The translations under genes and the position numbers were made by a program. Shown piece after piece: positions 16,984 to 27,408 of a DNA stretch of 64,000 nucleotides; the first letter of the stretch is position 1, and the number at the start of each line of letters is the position of its first letter. This stretch comes from Luteibacter rhizovicinus DSM 16549 (GTDB lineage Bacteria > Pseudomonadota > Gammaproteobacteria > Xanthomonadales > Rhodanobacteraceae). The stretch lies in assembly GCF_001887595.1 (NCBI RefSeq), contig NZ_CP017480.1, positions 1,054,001-1,118,000 on the forward strand, written 5' to 3'. The notes under the pieces were generated by a model, which was not told where the DNA came from, did no database searches, and was given only the letters and a program-made list of their open reading frames with translations.

Positions 16984-19677
16984 TCAGGCGTACAGCGGGT
17001 TCGGCTTGTCGACGTCCAGCTTGTATTCCTTGATGGCGCGGCTCACGTCCTTCGCGTTGACCTTGCCGTCCTTCGCGAGGGCGGCCAGGGCGGCGTGGGC
17101 GATCCAGTAGCGATCGACCTCGAAGTGGCTGCGCAGGTTCGCACGCGAGTCGCTGCGACCGTAGCCGTCCGTGCCCAGCACCGTGTAGCGCATGCCATCG
17201 GGCATGAACGCACGGACCTGGTCGGCGAACTCACGAACGTAGTCGGTCGCGGCGATCGCCGGGCCCTGACGCTCACCGAGCAGGCCGGTGATGTACGGCA
17301 CGCGCTGCGTGGCTTCCGGGTGCAGGCGGTTCCAGCGCTCGGCGTCGAAGCCTTCGCGGCGGACTTCCGAGAAGCTCGGCACCGACCAGATATCCGACGA
17401 CACGCCGAAATCCTTCTCCAGCAGCTCGGCCGCGGCGATGACTTCGCGCAGGATCGTGCCCGAACCAAGCAGCTGCACGCGCGTCTCGTTCTTCTTCGCC
17501 TTGCCACCGTCCTTGAACAGGTACATGCCCTTGACGATGCCTTCCTCGCTGCCCTTCGGCAGGTCGGGGTGGGCATAGTTCTCGTTCATCACGGTGATGT
17601 AGTAGTACACATCCTCCTGCTCCTGCATCATCCGGCGCGTGCCGTCCTGCAGGATGACCGCCAGCTCATACGAGAAGGTCGGATCGTAGGAGATGACGTT
17701 CGGGATCGCGCCGGAGAGCAGGTGCGAATGGCCGTCTTCGTGCTGCAGGCCTTCACCGTTGAGCGTGGTGCGGCCGGCGGTGCCACCGATGAGGAAGCCG
17801 CGCGCGCGCATGTCGCCCGCTGCCCAGCAGAGGTCGCCGATGCGCTGGAAACCGAACATCGAGTAGTAGATGAAGAACGGCAGCATCGCGACATTGCTGA
17901 TGCTGTAGCTCGTCGCCGCCGCCAGCCAGGCGCTCATGCCGCCGGCCTCGCTGATACCTTCCTGGAGGACCTGGCCCTTCTGGTCTTCGCGGTAGTACAG
18001 CAGCTGGTCGGCATCCTGCGGACGGTACTTCTGACCGAACGGCGCATAGATGCCGATCTGGCGGAACATGCCTTCCATGCCGAAGGTGCGGGCTTCGTCG
18101 GCGACGATCGGCACCACGCGCGGGCCGAGCTCCTTGTCACGCAGCATGAGGTTCATGCCGCGGACGAGGGCCATCGTCGTCGAGATCTCGCGCTCGCCCG
18201 TGCCCTTGGTGATCTGCTCGAAGGCTTCGAGCGTGGGCGCGGTGAACGACTGATCCGACTTGCGACGACGCTGCGGCAGCGAACCGCCGAGTGCACGACG
18301 GCGCTCGAGCATGTACTGCACTTCTTCCGAGTCCTTGCCCGGATGGTAGTACGGCACTTCCTCGAGCTTGTCGTCGGGGATGGGGATGTTGAAGCGGTCG
18401 CGGAAGGCGCGGATCGCGTCCGTGTCCATCTTCTTCTGGTTGTGCGCCGGGTTCTGCGACTCGCCGGCCGCGCCCATGCCATAGCCCTTCACCGTCTTGG
18501 CGAGGACTACGGTCGGCATGCCCTTGGTGTTCACGGCCGCGTGGTAGGCCGCATAGACCTTGTGCGGATCGTGACCGCCGCGGTTGAGGCGCCAGATGTC
18601 GTCGTCGGACATGTTGGCGACCAGCGCTGCGGTTTCCGGGTACTTGCCGAAGAACTTCTCGCGCGTGTATGCGCCGCCGAAGGCCTTGCAGGCCTGGTAC
18701 TCGCCGTCGACCGTTTCCATCATCAGCTGGCGCAGCTTGCCCGTGGTGTCGCGGGCGAGGAGCGGATCCCAGTAGCTGCCCCAGGCGACCTTGATCGCGT
18801 TCCAGCCAGCACCACGGAAGACGCCTTCCAGTTCCTGGATGATCTTGCCGTTGCCGCGGACCGGGCCGTCGAGGCGCTGCAGGTTGCAGTTGATGACGAA
18901 GATGAGGTTGTCGAGGCCTTCGCGGCCGGCGAGCGAGATCGCACCCAGCGACTCCGGCTCGTCCGACTCGCCGTCGCCCATGAAGCACCAGATCTTGCGA
19001 TCGGACTTCGGAATGAGGCCGCGGTGCTCGAGGTACTTCCAGAACTGCGCCTGGTAGATCGCCTGGATCGGGCCCAGGCCCATCGACACGGTCGGTACCT
19101 GCCAGTAGTCCGGCATCAGGTACGGATGCGGGTACGAGGAGAGACCCTTGCCCTTGCCTTCCACTTCCATGCGGAAGAGGTCGAGCTGTTCTTCGGTGAT
19201 GCGGCCTTCGAGGAACGAACGCGCGTAGACGCCCGGCGCGGAATGGCCCTGGTGGAACACCAGGTCGCCCGGATGCTCGGCGCTCGGAGCGCGCCAGAAG
19301 TGGTTGAAGCCGACGTCATACAGCGTCGCCGAGGAGGCGAAGCTGGAGATGTGGCCGCCGAGGTCGCCTGGCTTACGGTTGGCGCGCACGACGGTGGCCA
19401 GTGCATTCCAGCGGATCAGCGAGCGGATGCGCCACTCGATCGCGGCGTTACCCGGGCTGCGCGCTTCCATGTGCGGCGGGATGGTGTTGACGTACTCGGT
19501 CGTCGGGTCGAACGGCAGGTAGCCGCCCGAGCGACGGGTGGAGTCGACCATCCGCTCGAGCAGAAAGTGCGCGCGCTCGGTGCCATCGTGATTGATGACG
19601 GCGTTGAGCGACTCGACCCATTCACGGGTTTCGGTGGGGTCGAGGTCCTGGTTCAGGATATCGTCGATCTGGTCCAT
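16984..19677 (-). CDS. aceE: Pyruvate dehydrogenase E1 component (homodimeric type)
   Basis: The 897-residue protein is close to the E. coli AceE length of 887. AceE carries out the thiamine-diphosphate-dependent decarboxylation of pyruvate and reductive acetylation of the E2 lipoyl group. The ThDP/Mg motif is visible as GDGESDEPESLG with the downstream NCNLQRLDG. Other hallmarks are GFNHFWRAPS, HQGHSAPG, KTVKGYGMG and, near the end, VLGTDGYGRSDSR. GGAG lies 6 nt before the ATG at 19677; the frame is open to 19875. No E2 or E3 gene is adjacent, so the complex is encoded in more than one place. Confidence 0.97.
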   Translation of the reverse strand: MDQIDDILNQDLDPTETREWVESLNAVINHDGTERAHFLLERMVDSTRRSGGYLPFDPTTEYVNTIPPHMEARSPGNAAIEWRIRSLIRWNALATVVRANRKPGDLGGHISSFASSATLYDVGFNHFWRAPSAEHPGDLVFHQGHSAPGVYARSFLEGRITEEQLDLFRMEVEGKGKGLSSYPHPYLMPDYWQVPTVSMGLGPIQAIYQAQFWKYLEHRGLIPKSDRKIWCFMGDGESDEPESLGAISLAGREGLDNLIFVINCNLQRLDGPVRGNGKIIQELEGVFRGAGWNAIKVAWGSYWDPLLARDTTGKLRQLMMETVDGEYQACKAFGGAYTREKFFGKYPETAALVANMSDDDIWRLNRGGHDPHKVYAAYHAAVNTKGMPTVVLAKTVKGYGMGAAGESQNPAHNQKKMDTDAIRAFRDRFNIPIPDDKLEEVPYYHPGKDSEEVQYMLERRRALGGSLPQRRRKSDQSFTAPTLEAFEQITKGTGEREISTTMALVRGMNLMLRDKELGPRVVPIVADEARTFGMEGMFRQIGIYAPFGQKYRPQDADQLLYYREDQKGQVLQEGISEAGGMSAWLAAATSYSISNVAMLPFFIYYSMFGFQRIGDLCWAAGDMRARGFLIGGTAGRTTLNGEGLQHEDGHSHLLSGAIPNVISYDPTFSYELAVILQDGTRRMMQEQEDVYYYITVMNENYAHPDLPKGSEEGIVKGMYLFKDGGKAKKNETRVQLLGSGTILREVIAAAELLEKDFGVSSDIWSVPSFSEVRREGFDAERWNRLHPEATQRVPYITGLLGERQGPAIAATDYVREFADQVRAFMPDGMRYTVLGTDGYGRSDSRANLRSHFEVDRYWIAHAALAALAKDGKVNAKDVSRAIKEYKLDVDKPNPLYA

Positions 19678-19930
19678 GGATGCTCCGCTCGCGCCTAGCG
19701 CGCGCTTCATGAGGTCTGGGAAGCCCGCTGGGGTGGCGGGAAAACCTTTCCATGATACCGCGAAGTTTTCACATACGCGGCGGTATGGGGGTTTATCTCG
19801 TTCTAAATTGTTTTGTAGCGGGGGTTTCGTACCTGGCCCGGCTGACGCCGGGATCGCCGCTGAAGCGGCTCCCACATGGCGTTTGTGTGGGAGCCAATTT
19901 ATCGGCGAAGCGGCGCAAAGCGCCGCCCGA
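19678..19930. repeat. aceE-maeB gap with inverted REP pair
   Basis: REP copies lie at 19854-19876 (inverted) and 19886-19908, 9 bp apart; the second is diverged (AATTTATC centre). A GC hairpin at about 19910-19927 follows the maeB stop on the minus strand and has no T run. The AT-richer part near 19750-19815 is the likely aceE promoter zone, but I cannot fix -35/-10 boxes. Confidence 0.75.
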
Positions 19931-22231
19931 TCAATCGTTTACGACCGTACGGGGCTTACCTGCCCGGATCTGTGCCTCGACGCAGGCCACCGCGGTCATG
20001 TTGACGACCCGACGCACCGTCGCCTGCGGCGTCAGAATGTGGGCCGGCTTGGCCACGCCCATCAGGATGGGGCCGATGACCACGCCGTCGCACAGCACGC
20101 GGATCATGTTGTAGGCCGTGTTGGCGGCATCCAGGTTGGGGAAGACGAAGACATTGGCCTTACCTTCCAGGCGCGAGTTCGGGAAGATCTTCTCGCGCAG
20201 TTCCGGGGTGAGGGCCACGTCGGCCTGCATTTCGCCTTCCACCTCGAGGCGCGGCGCCTTTTCGCGGATCAGGCGCAGGGCTTCACGCATCTTCTTCGAG
20301 CTGCGCGTCTCCCGGCCACCGAAATTGGAGTTCGACAGCAGGGCGATCTTCGGCTGGATGCCGAACAGCTTCAGGCGGAGCGAGGCCTGCAGGGTCGCCT
20401 CGGCGATCTGCTCGGCGGTCGGATCGTCCTGCACATAGGTATCGAGGAAGAAGAAGGTGCCCTTCTCCGTCGAGACCGCGGCCATGGCGGATGCTTCGGC
20501 AATGCCTTCATCCAGGCCGATGATGTCCGTGATGTAGTCGAGCTTGCTGTGATAGGTGCCGACCAGGCCGCAGATCATCGCGTCGGCTTCGCCCCGCTCC
20601 ACCATCAGCGCGGCGATCACGGTCGGACGCGAGCGGACCACGGCTTTCGCCGACGCCGGCGTAACGCCACGGCGCTCCATGATCGAGTGATAGAGGCGCC
20701 AGTAATCCTCGAAGCGCGGATCCGAGTGGATGTTGCACATCTCGAAGTCCACGCCCGGCTTCAGCCGCAGACCGGCGCGCGCGATGCGGCGCTCGATGAC
20801 ATCGGGACGGCCGACCAGGATCGGCCGGGCCAGGCCTTCGTCGACCACGGTCTGCACGGCGCGCAGCGTGGTTTCTTCTTCGCCTTCGGCATAGACCACG
20901 CGCTTCGGATCGGCCTTGGCACGATCGAACACCGGCTTCATCAGCAGGCCCGTGCGGAACACGAAACTGGTGAGCTGGTCGATGTAGGCCGGGAAGTCCG
21001 TGATCGGACGCTCCGCCACGCCGGAATCCATCGCCGCCTGGGCGATCGCCGGCGGCAACTGGATCAGCAGGCGCGGATCGAACGGCTGCGGAATGAGGTA
21101 TTCGGGGCCGAAGCTCGGCGGCTTGCCGCCGTAAGCACGCGCACTGACATCGGACGCTTCGCGTCGCGCCAGCTCGGCGATGGCCTTTACGCAGGCTACC
21201 TTCATCTGTTCGTTGATGACCGAGGCGCCCACGTCCAGCGCGCCGCGGAACAGATACGGGAAACAGAGGGCGTTGTTGACCTGGTTCGGGTAATCCGAAC
21301 GGCCGGTGGCCATGATGCAGTCCGGACGAACCGCCTTGGCGTCTTCGGGCAGGATCTCCGGGTTCGGGTTGGCCAGCGCGAAGATGATCGGACGGTCGGC
21401 CATGGTCGCGACCATTTCCGGCTTGAGGATGCCGCCCGCCGACAGGCCCAGGAAGATGTCCGCGCCGACGACGATCTCGGCCAGCGTGCGCTTGTCGGTG
21501 TCGCGTGCGTAGCGCTGCTTGTCCGGGTCCAGGTCGGTGCGACCGGTGTGCAGCACACCGTCGCGATCGAAGGCGAGGATGTTTTCGCGCTTCAGGCCGA
21601 GCGTTACCAGCATGTCGACGCAGGAGATGCCTGCGGCGCCCATGCCGGTAGTGGCGAGCTTGACGTCTTCGATCTTCTTGCCGGTGACCAGCAACGCGTT
21701 GATGACCGCCGCACCGACGATGATCGCCGTGCCATGCTGGTCGTCATGGAAAACGGGGATCTTCATCCGCTCGCGCAGTTTGCGCTCGACGATGAAGCAC
21801 TCCGGCGCCTTGATGTCTTCGAGGTTGATGCCGCCGAAGGTCGGCTCGAGGCTGGCGATGATGTCGACCAGCTTGTCCGGGTCGCTCTCGTTGATCTCGA
21901 TGTCGAACACATCGATACCGGCGAACTTCTGGAACAGGACGCCCTTGCCTTCCATCACCGGCTTGCTTGCCAGGGCGCCGATATTGCCCAGGCCCAGCAC
22001 GGCCGTACCGTTGGTGATCACTGCGACCAGGTTGGAGCGCGCGGTCAACTCAGCGGCCTGCCTCGGGTCGGCGACGATCGCGTCGCACGCCGCGGCGACG
22101 CCGGGCGAATAGGCCAGGGAAAGATCGCGCTGGGTCAGCAGCGACGTCGTCGGAGTGACCTTGATCTTGCCCGGACGGGGAAGGCGGTGGTACTCGAGCG
22201 CGGCTTGCCGCAGTTCCTCGGAGATGGCCAT
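19931..22231 (-). CDS. maeB: NADP-dependent malic enzyme with phosphotransacetylase-like domain
   Basis: The 766-residue protein (E. coli MaeB 759) decarboxylates malate to pyruvate. The malic enzyme part (residues 1-430) shows [12 protein letters not shown], the NAD(P) loop [39 protein letters not shown] and [11 protein letters not shown]. The C-terminal third (about 440-766) is a phosphotransacetylase-like regulatory domain ([42 protein letters not shown]). The ATG at 22231 follows an AGGA site. It lies upstream of aceE on the same strand, 253 bp away, and both enzymes act around pyruvate. Confidence 0.95.
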   Translation of the reverse strand: MAISEELRQAALEYHRLPRPGKIKVTPTTSLLTQRDLSLAYSPGVAAACDAIVADPRQAAELTARSNLVAVITNGTAVLGLGNIGALASKPVMEGKGVLFQKFAGIDVFDIEINESDPDKLVDIIASLEPTFGGINLEDIKAPECFIVERKLRERMKIPVFHDDQHGTAIIVGAAVINALLVTGKKIEDVKLATTGMGAAGISCVDMLVTLGLKRENILAFDRDGVLHTGRTDLDPDKQRYARDTDKRTLAEIVVGADIFLGLSAGGILKPEMVATMADRPIIFALANPNPEILPEDAKAVRPDCIMATGRSDYPNQVNNALCFPYLFRGALDVGASVINEQMKVACVKAIAELARREASDVSARAYGGKPPSFGPEYLIPQPFDPRLLIQLPPAIAQAAMDSGVAERPITDFPAYIDQLTSFVFRTGLLMKPVFDRAKADPKRVVYAEGEEETTLRAVQTVVDEGLARPILVGRPDVIERRIARAGLRLKPGVDFEMCNIHSDPRFEDYWRLYHSIMERRGVTPASAKAVVRSRPTVIAALMVERGEADAMICGLVGTYHSKLDYITDIIGLDEGIAEASAMAAVSTEKGTFFFLDTYVQDDPTAEQIAEATLQASLRLKLFGIQPKIALLSNSNFGGRETRSSKKMREALRLIREKAPRLEVEGEMQADVALTPELREKIFPNSRLEGKANVFVFPNLDAANTAYNMIRVLCDGVVIGPILMGVAKPAHILTPQATVRRVVNMTAVACVEAQIRAGKPRTVVND

Positions 22232-22457
22232 GGGGTCCTGTGGGAGCTGGATGGAATGGGGACGAGGGAGCGGGCCCGAAGCCGCGCTACAAGGCGTCGA
22301 TGTTAGCACCGCCATGGCGATTCGCCCGACCCGGGGTGTGTTGCATTGCGACATCCAGTGATATGAAAAGGCTACATATCAGCCATGCGGATCCCGGCAG
22401 ATGTGCCGCGCGGACGCGCCTACCGTCGACGGTCCTTCCTGGTCGTCGAGCGTCGTC

Positions 22458-24326
22458 ATGTCACGTTTCGTCATCGTTACCGCCCTGGTGGGCGGCCTTT
22501 TCCCATTGGCATCGCAAGCGATCGAGGTTATCGATGAGCCGGCGTTGCGCCGCAGCCTGCTCCGCCTACCCCAGGACGCCAGCCGCAGCACCGAGGTGGA
22601 CCTCCCCACCGGCATCGCCACGTCATCGCGCTTCCGCGTACGCGACTCGGGCACGCTTCCGCCGTCCCTGGCCGCCCGGTTTCCGGGCCTGCGAAGCTTT
22701 CGGGGAAGCGATGCGGAAGGGCGCACCGTGCGACTGGACCTCTCGATCGCGGGCGTGAGAGCCAGTGTTCGCCATGGCGCGACGGAATGGCTGGTTCGCC
22801 CCGGCGTGCCGGCCGCGGCCACATCGGCCGACACGCCGACCCGCGCAGCGGTCGCCACCACCACGGCACCGGACATGGCCGCGCAAGATGCCGCGCGCAT
22901 GGCGACGATGACCCGGGCGCGTACCGGCGGCGGCGTGCGCTACGACTTCCGTCTGGCAGTCGCCGCGGACAGCCGCTATGCCGCTCGATTCGGCGGCACG
23001 GTCGAAGGCGCCCTCGGCGAGATCGTGCATGCGGTGAACCGAGTGAACGAAGTCTTCGAAACGGATGTGGGCGTGCACTTCACCCTCGTCGAGGACAACG
23101 ACAGGATCATCCGCGCCAACCCGCGACGCGACCCTTACCGTCGCATGGACCCGGGTCCGGCCACCGTGCAGTTGATCGACCGCGAGATCGGCAAGGGCAA
23201 CTACGACATCGGCCACGCCGTGACGACCTTGTTCGGCGGAGAAAGCCATGTCGGAACCTCATGCAGCGACGATCGGCGTGCCGACTTCTTCGCCACGCAC
23301 AAGGCGGCTGCCTGGAGCGGTCATGTCCATCCCGAAAGCGAACCTTATGCCATCGGCTTCATGATTCACGTGCTCGGGCGACAACTTGGCGCGTGGCCGA
23401 CGGCTAACGGTTGCGGTCGCCCGACACTCGGGGATCGCGCCGTGGAACCCGGCGGCGGAAGTACGGCGATGGGCTACGCACCCTCGGGTTGCGGGGGCGT
23501 CGCGCAGCAGTTGCAGGAGCATTCCGACCTGTATTTCCATGCCGTCAACATCGCGCAGATGCAGGCCTGGCTTGGCTCGCGCGGCGGGCGATGTGCGGCC
23601 AAGCGCATCAATCCCGTTGCGGCGCCATGGATCGACCCCGAACCCTTTGCCGACGAGAAAGTCATACCGGCACGAACACCCTTCATGCTCGACGCATCAG
23701 TGGAGCCCGGAGCCCACGGCACGCACCTCACGTATGCGTGGGAACAGATGGATGCCGGCGAGGCGCAGAAGGGCGAGCTGGCCGACCGCGGCAACGGTCC
23801 CCTGTTCCGCTCGTTCGCACCGACACCCTTCGCCACACGCAGCTTTCCAGCGATGGTCGCCGTGCTCGGCCACGACTTGGCCGCACCGGGCGAAACGCTG
23901 CCGACCACCTCGCGCCTCCTCGATTTCCGCCTTACCGTCAGGGACAACGGGGGTGACGACGCGACGGTGGCCAGTGCCGATACCCGGGTGCGCGTCATCG
24001 ACACAGGCCGCCCCTTCGCCGTGCTGTCGCCCACGGCAGGGACACGTAGCGTGGGCGGACAGGCGCTCCGTCTGGAATGGGATGTCGCCGGCACCGCGGA
24101 GGCGCCGATCGACTGTCACTTCCTCGAGATCGACCTTTCCGTCGATGGCGGTCACACGTGGTTGCCCGACCCCGTGGCGATGGACGAACGAAACGACGGC
24201 GAAGCCGACATCGTGCTTCCGGCCATCGCGACGAAGACGGATCATGCGCGACTTCGCGTGCGCTGCGATTGGCGACCGTTCTTCGCCGTGTCGCCCGGCG
24301 ACTTCACAATCACGCCAGGCCCATAA
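22458..24326 (+). CDS. Reprolysin-like exported protein with degenerate zinc site
   Basis: The 622-residue product has a signal peptide (MSRFVIVTALVGGLFPLASQA), a propeptide-like region and a reprolysin-like (M12B-like) domain at about 160-375: YDFRLAVAADSRYAARFGGT, NYDIGHAVTT, GGGSTAMGYA and HSDLYFHAVNIAQM. A beta-sandwich-like C-terminal part (about 390-620) follows. Where active relatives have HExxHxxGxxH, this protein reads HVLGRQLGAWP (304-314): Glu, the second His and the third His are all replaced. It should therefore be proteolytically inactive. The frame is intact, arguing against a simple pseudogene. It ends 9 bp before a convergent gene. Confidence 0.8.
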   Translation: MSRFVIVTALVGGLFPLASQAIEVIDEPALRRSLLRLPQDASRSTEVDLPTGIATSSRFRVRDSGTLPPSLAARFPGLRSFRGSDAEGRTVRLDLSIAGVRASVRHGATEWLVRPGVPAAATSADTPTRAAVATTTAPDMAAQDAARMATMTRARTGGGVRYDFRLAVAADSRYAARFGGTVEGALGEIVHAVNRVNEVFETDVGVHFTLVEDNDRIIRANPRRDPYRRMDPGPATVQLIDREIGKGNYDIGHAVTTLFGGESHVGTSCSDDRRADFFATHKAAAWSGHVHPESEPYAIGFMIHVLGRQLGAWPTANGCGRPTLGDRAVEPGGGSTAMGYAPSGCGGVAQQLQEHSDLYFHAVNIAQMQAWLGSRGGRCAAKRINPVAAPWIDPEPFADEKVIPARTPFMLDASVEPGAHGTHLTYAWEQMDAGEAQKGELADRGNGPLFRSFAPTPFATRSFPAMVAVLGHDLAAPGETLPTTSRLLDFRLTVRDNGGDDATVASADTRVRVIDTGRPFAVLSPTAGTRSVGGQALRLEWDVAGTAEAPIDCHFLEIDLSVDGGHTWLPDPVAMDERNDGEADIVLPAIATKTDHARLRVRCDWRPFFAVSPGDFTITPGP

Positions 24327-24335
24327 CCCACGACA

Positions 24336-25616
24336 TTACAGGCCGAGGGAAATTTCCTCGGCTTCGACGCCGGCCATGTGGATGTGGTTGACGAACAAGG
24401 AGAACGCCAGCTTCCCGGCCAGGCCATGCACGTGCTGCATCCACGGCGGCAGGTATCGCGGTGCCACGATGTCGCCGCTGGTAAAATGGGCCTCGAGGCT
24501 CATCACGTCATGCAGGGCGAGCTTCCCGGCGAACAGGTTGCGCAGCAGATCGAGACGACGCTGGCGCAGAGCCCAGCGAAAGAACGTGTGCACTGCCAGC
24601 AGGCCACTGAGGTAGACATTGTCCTTGGCGAAGGCCGAACCGCCGGTCAGCGGCACGCCGCGGAAGACACGCTGTGCCGAATGAAAGCTGTCCGCGACGT
24701 TCTGCCCGCACTCGCGGAAATAGCGGAACACCTCGACGAAGTCGGCACCGTTGAGCGCCATGTCGATCGCCAGGATGCGCAGACTGATGCGTTTGAGTCG
24801 GGAAATATCGATCGCCCCCGACATCAGCTCGGCGAACACGGCCAGGCCCTCCTGCGTCGCGGTGACCCGCGGCGAGGTGCGGGCCAGCGAGGCGAGCACC
24901 GGCTGTTCGCGGCCGTTGAGCGCCGTGAGCGAATGAACGAAGGCTTCATGCGCCAACAGCTGGTGGCGATCGTATTCGGTGAAGTGGATGCCACCGCGCA
25001 GGCGGATACGCGTCGCACCTGCCGCCGCCTTGGCGGTGAGTTCGGGGTCCACTTCCACCGAAATGATGCCGGGCGAGAAGAAGGCGTCGAGCATCTCGGT
25101 CATGTCCCGGCGCAGCTCTTCCGCCGGAATGGTCCCCGTCGCGTCCTCGGTTTCCAGGTCGGCGCCCAGTTCGTCCGCGAGGTCGACGAAGTATCGAGCC
25201 GCGTCGAGGTTGCTGCGATTGCTGCCCGGAATGGCGTCGCCCGGCTTGCCGTAGAGCGCCACCGACGCGGTGGTCACGCCGTCAGTCCCGGCGGCATCCA
25301 GCATTTCCGTGGCCACGCGCCAGGATTCGGCGGTTCGGCGCAGGTATTCGGCGATCGGATGGTCTTCGCAGACCTCCCGCTCGATCGCTTCCAGCTCGGC
25401 GCGGGTGCCACCCAGGTCCGGTGGCCGATAGCGGATATCCGGCAGGGAAAGCCGCCCGGCGCCGAATTCGGCTATCAGGCGCTCTTCGACCGAGGCCGGC
25501 CAGGACACCGTCGGCAGAATGCGGATGGCCCTGACGGCCGCCAGCAGGCGCTGATCCAGCGCCGCGTAGCGCCGCATGTCCGGGGTGAGATGAGGCGGGA
25601 GGACGTGGGCGTGCAT
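24336..25616 (-). CDS. QEGLA-motif protein (DUF1704, flavohemoglobin expression-modulating family)
   Basis: The 426-residue protein carries the family hallmark TATQEGLAVFAE (QEGLA at about 255-259) and an upstream HEAFVH at 223-228 that could bind metal in this putative gluzincin-like family (also called DUF1704/MatCAAX-like). The family name comes from a reported effect on flavohemoglobin expression; the true substrate is unknown. The start is the ATG at 25616; a TTG at 25625 is possible. It lies 30 bp downstream of the ferredoxin-NADP reductase gene on the same strand, suggesting co-transcription. Confidence 0.85.
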   Translation of the reverse strand: MHAHVLPPHLTPDMRRYAALDQRLLAAVRAIRILPTVSWPASVEERLIAEFGAGRLSLPDIRYRPPDLGGTRAELEAIEREVCEDHPIAEYLRRTAESWRVATEMLDAAGTDGVTTASVALYGKPGDAIPGSNRSNLDAARYFVDLADELGADLETEDATGTIPAEELRRDMTEMLDAFFSPGIISVEVDPELTAKAAAGATRIRLRGGIHFTEYDRHQLLAHEAFVHSLTALNGREQPVLASLARTSPRVTATQEGLAVFAELMSGAIDISRLKRISLRILAIDMALNGADFVEVFRYFRECGQNVADSFHSAQRVFRGVPLTGGSAFAKDNVYLSGLLAVHTFFRWALRQRRLDLLRNLFAGKLALHDVMSLEAHFTSGDIVAPRYLPPWMQHVHGLAGKLAFSLFVNHIHMAGVEAEEISLGL

Positions 25617-25646
25617 GGGGCGCAAGTATAGGCCGGGCGGGCGGTT

Positions 25647-26393
25647 TCAGCGGGACGAGATGTATTTCTCGCGGCGGATGTGCTGGACCGACAAGCCCTG
25701 CTCCTTCAGTGCGGCGAAGGCGGCGTCGACCATGTTCGGGTTGCCACAGAGGTAGGCGATGTCCTGCTCTCCGTTGGGCTCCAGCTCCGCCAGCATGTCC
25801 TGGACATAGCCGAGGCGGTCGTGCGGCCGCGGATTCGGGCGGGCACCGCGGCTCAGGCAAGGATGGAAGTCGAAGCCTTCGTGCTGCCGGGCGAACGCCT
25901 CGAACTCCTCGCCATAGAGCAGTTCACCCTCGTTGCGGGCGCCGTAAAGGAGCACGAAGCGGCATCCGCGGCTGGCGATGAGGCTGGCAATCTGCGGCAA
26001 CATGGCCCGGTAGGGGGTCACGCCGGTACCGGTGGCAATCAGGATGTAGCGCTGGTTCTGGTCGGCGTCCATGAGGCAGAAACGGCCGTACGGGCCGCTG
26101 GCGTCCACGGTCTCACCGGCCTTCAGACCGCTTAACAGCTTGGTCGCCGCCCCGCCGTCCACATAGCTCACCGCGATCTCGATCCGCTCGACCGGCCCCG
26201 TCCCGTCGCCGATCGTGCCCACCGAGTAGCTGCGCTTGGTCGGTTTGCCGTCGTCGTACGCGAAGTGGACCTGGAGGAACTGCCCGGGCACGAAGGCCAG
26301 CGGCTGGCCGTCGGCGCGCTCGAACGACAGGTGCCGCACCGCGGGGGCGAGCATGAAGCTGTCGGCGAGTCGGAGCTGGAATTGTTCGGCCAT
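25647..26393 (-). CDS. Ferredoxin/flavodoxin-NADP+ reductase family
   Basis: The 248-residue enzyme (E. coli Fpr also 248) has an FAD domain with GQFLQVHF and RSYSVGT (flavin-binding RxYS) and an NADP domain with ATGTGVTPYRAMLP, LLYGARNEGELLY and YLCGNPNMVDAAF. It ends in EKYISSR rather than the usual aromatic end. It shuttles electrons between NADPH and ferredoxin or flavodoxin. The frame is open to 26513, but the domain begins at the ATG at 26393. Confidence 0.88.
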   Translation of the reverse strand: MAEQFQLRLADSFMLAPAVRHLSFERADGQPLAFVPGQFLQVHFAYDDGKPTKRSYSVGTIGDGTGPVERIEIAVSYVDGGAATKLLSGLKAGETVDASGPYGRFCLMDADQNQRYILIATGTGVTPYRAMLPQIASLIASRGCRFVLLYGARNEGELLYGEEFEAFARQHEGFDFHPCLSRGARPNPRPHDRLGYVQDMLAELEPNGEQDIAYLCGNPNMVDAAFAALKEQGLSVQHIRREKYISSR

Positions 26394-26442
26394 GGAAAGT
26401 CTCTGTTGACGTACGGGAACAAGGTGGACAGACAAAGGCCGG

Positions 26443-26448
26443 TATAAT
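26443..26448 (+). promoter_or_regulatory. Consensus -10 box upstream of the ABC exporter
   Basis: A perfect TATAAT lies 28 bp before the ATG of the ABC ATPase gene. No good -35 is found at 16-18 bp; TTGACG at 26406-26411 is too far. The promoter call rests on the -10 alone. Confidence 0.45.
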
Positions 26449-26475
26449 AGGCGGCTTGGCATCCCGGCGCAGCCC

Positions 26476-27408
26476 ATGACCACTCCTGCTTTAAACGTCA
26501 CGAACTTACGCAAGACCTACGGCAACGGCGTGGAGGCCCTCAAGGGCATCTCCCTGACCGTCGAGCCGGGCGATTTCTACGCCCTGCTCGGGCCCAACGG
26601 TGCTGGCAAGTCGACCCTCATCGGCATCCTCTCCTCCCTGGTCAACTCGACCTCGGGCGACGCGGAAATCTTCGGGGTCTCGATCCACAAGCACCGCAGC
26701 GAGGCGATGCGCCTGATCGGCCTGGTGCCGCAGGAACTCAACTTCAATCAGTTCGAGAAGCCTTTCGATATCTGCGTGAACCAGGCCGGCTTTTACGGCA
26801 TCGGTCGCGCCGAGGCTTCCCTGCGCGCGGAGAAGTACCTGAAGGAGCTGCGCCTGTGGGACAAGGCGCACCTGCAGGCACGCACCCTGTCGGGCGGCAT
26901 GAAGCGCCGCCTGATGATCGCCCGCGCCATGATGAACGAGCCGAAGCTGCTGATCCTCGACGAGCCCACCGCCGGCGTCGACATCGAGATCCGCCGCTCC
27001 ATGTGGCAGTTCGTCAGCGGGATCAACGCCGCCGGCACCACGGTCATCCTCACCACGCATTACCTGGAGGAAGCCGAGCAGCTCTGCCGGAACATCGCGA
27101 TCATCGACCAGGGCCGCATCGTGCAGAACACCTCGATGAAGAGCCTGCTCGCCACGCTCGACGTCGAGACCTTCGTGCTCGACGTTCCCAGTGCACCCGG
27201 CGTTCTCCCCGTCCTGCCGGGCGTCGTCCTGCGCACCCTGGACGACCACACCATCGAAGCCGAGATGTCCCGCTCCCACGACCTGAATTCCCTGTTCGCC
27301 GCGCTTTCCTCGCATGGTGTCACCGTGACATCGATGCGCAACAAGTCCAATCGCCTCGAAGAGCTCTTCGTCCGACTGGTCGAGCACAGCCGGGAGAACG
27401 CAGCATGA
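26476..27408 (+). CDS. yadG: ABC exporter ATP-binding protein (YadG-like)
   Basis: The 310-residue ATPase matches YadG in length (308). Walker A GPNGAGKST is near residue 38, the signature LSGGMKRRLMIARAM is near 139, Walker B is LLILDEPTAGVD, and the switch His is in TTHYLEEAEQL. A C-terminal ~80-residue extension is typical of ABC-2 drug and polysaccharide export ATPases. It overlaps the permease gene in ATGA, so translation is coupled. The substrate is unknown. Confidence 0.92.
   Translation: MTTPALNVTNLRKTYGNGVEALKGISLTVEPGDFYALLGPNGAGKSTLIGILSSLVNSTSGDAEIFGVSIHKHRSEAMRLIGLVPQELNFNQFEKPFDICVNQAGFYGIGRAEASLRAEKYLKELRLWDKAHLQARTLSGGMKRRLMIARAMMNEPKLLILDEPTAGVDIEIRRSMWQFVSGINAAGTTVILTTHYLEEAEQLCRNIAIIDQGRIVQNTSMKSLLATLDVETFVLDVPSAPGVLPVLPGVVLRTLDDHTIEAEMSRSHDLNSLFAALSSHGVTVTSMRNKSNRLEELFVRLVEHSRENAA

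Noticed and set aside
16864..22306. Two long plus-strand frames (944 and 904 codons) opposite aceE and maeB
   Set aside because: Both lie antisense to unmistakable conserved enzymes; their products are Arg/His/Asp-rich with no family resemblance, as expected from GC codon bias.
22458..24326. Pseudogene call for the reprolysin-like gene
   Set aside because: The frame is uninterrupted over 622 codons with signal peptide and C-terminal domain intact; only the metal-site residues differ, which fits an inactive but maintained protein better.
26406..26411. TTGACG as -35 partner of the TATAAT at 26443
   Set aside because: Spacing is 31 bp, far beyond the 16-18 bp needed.
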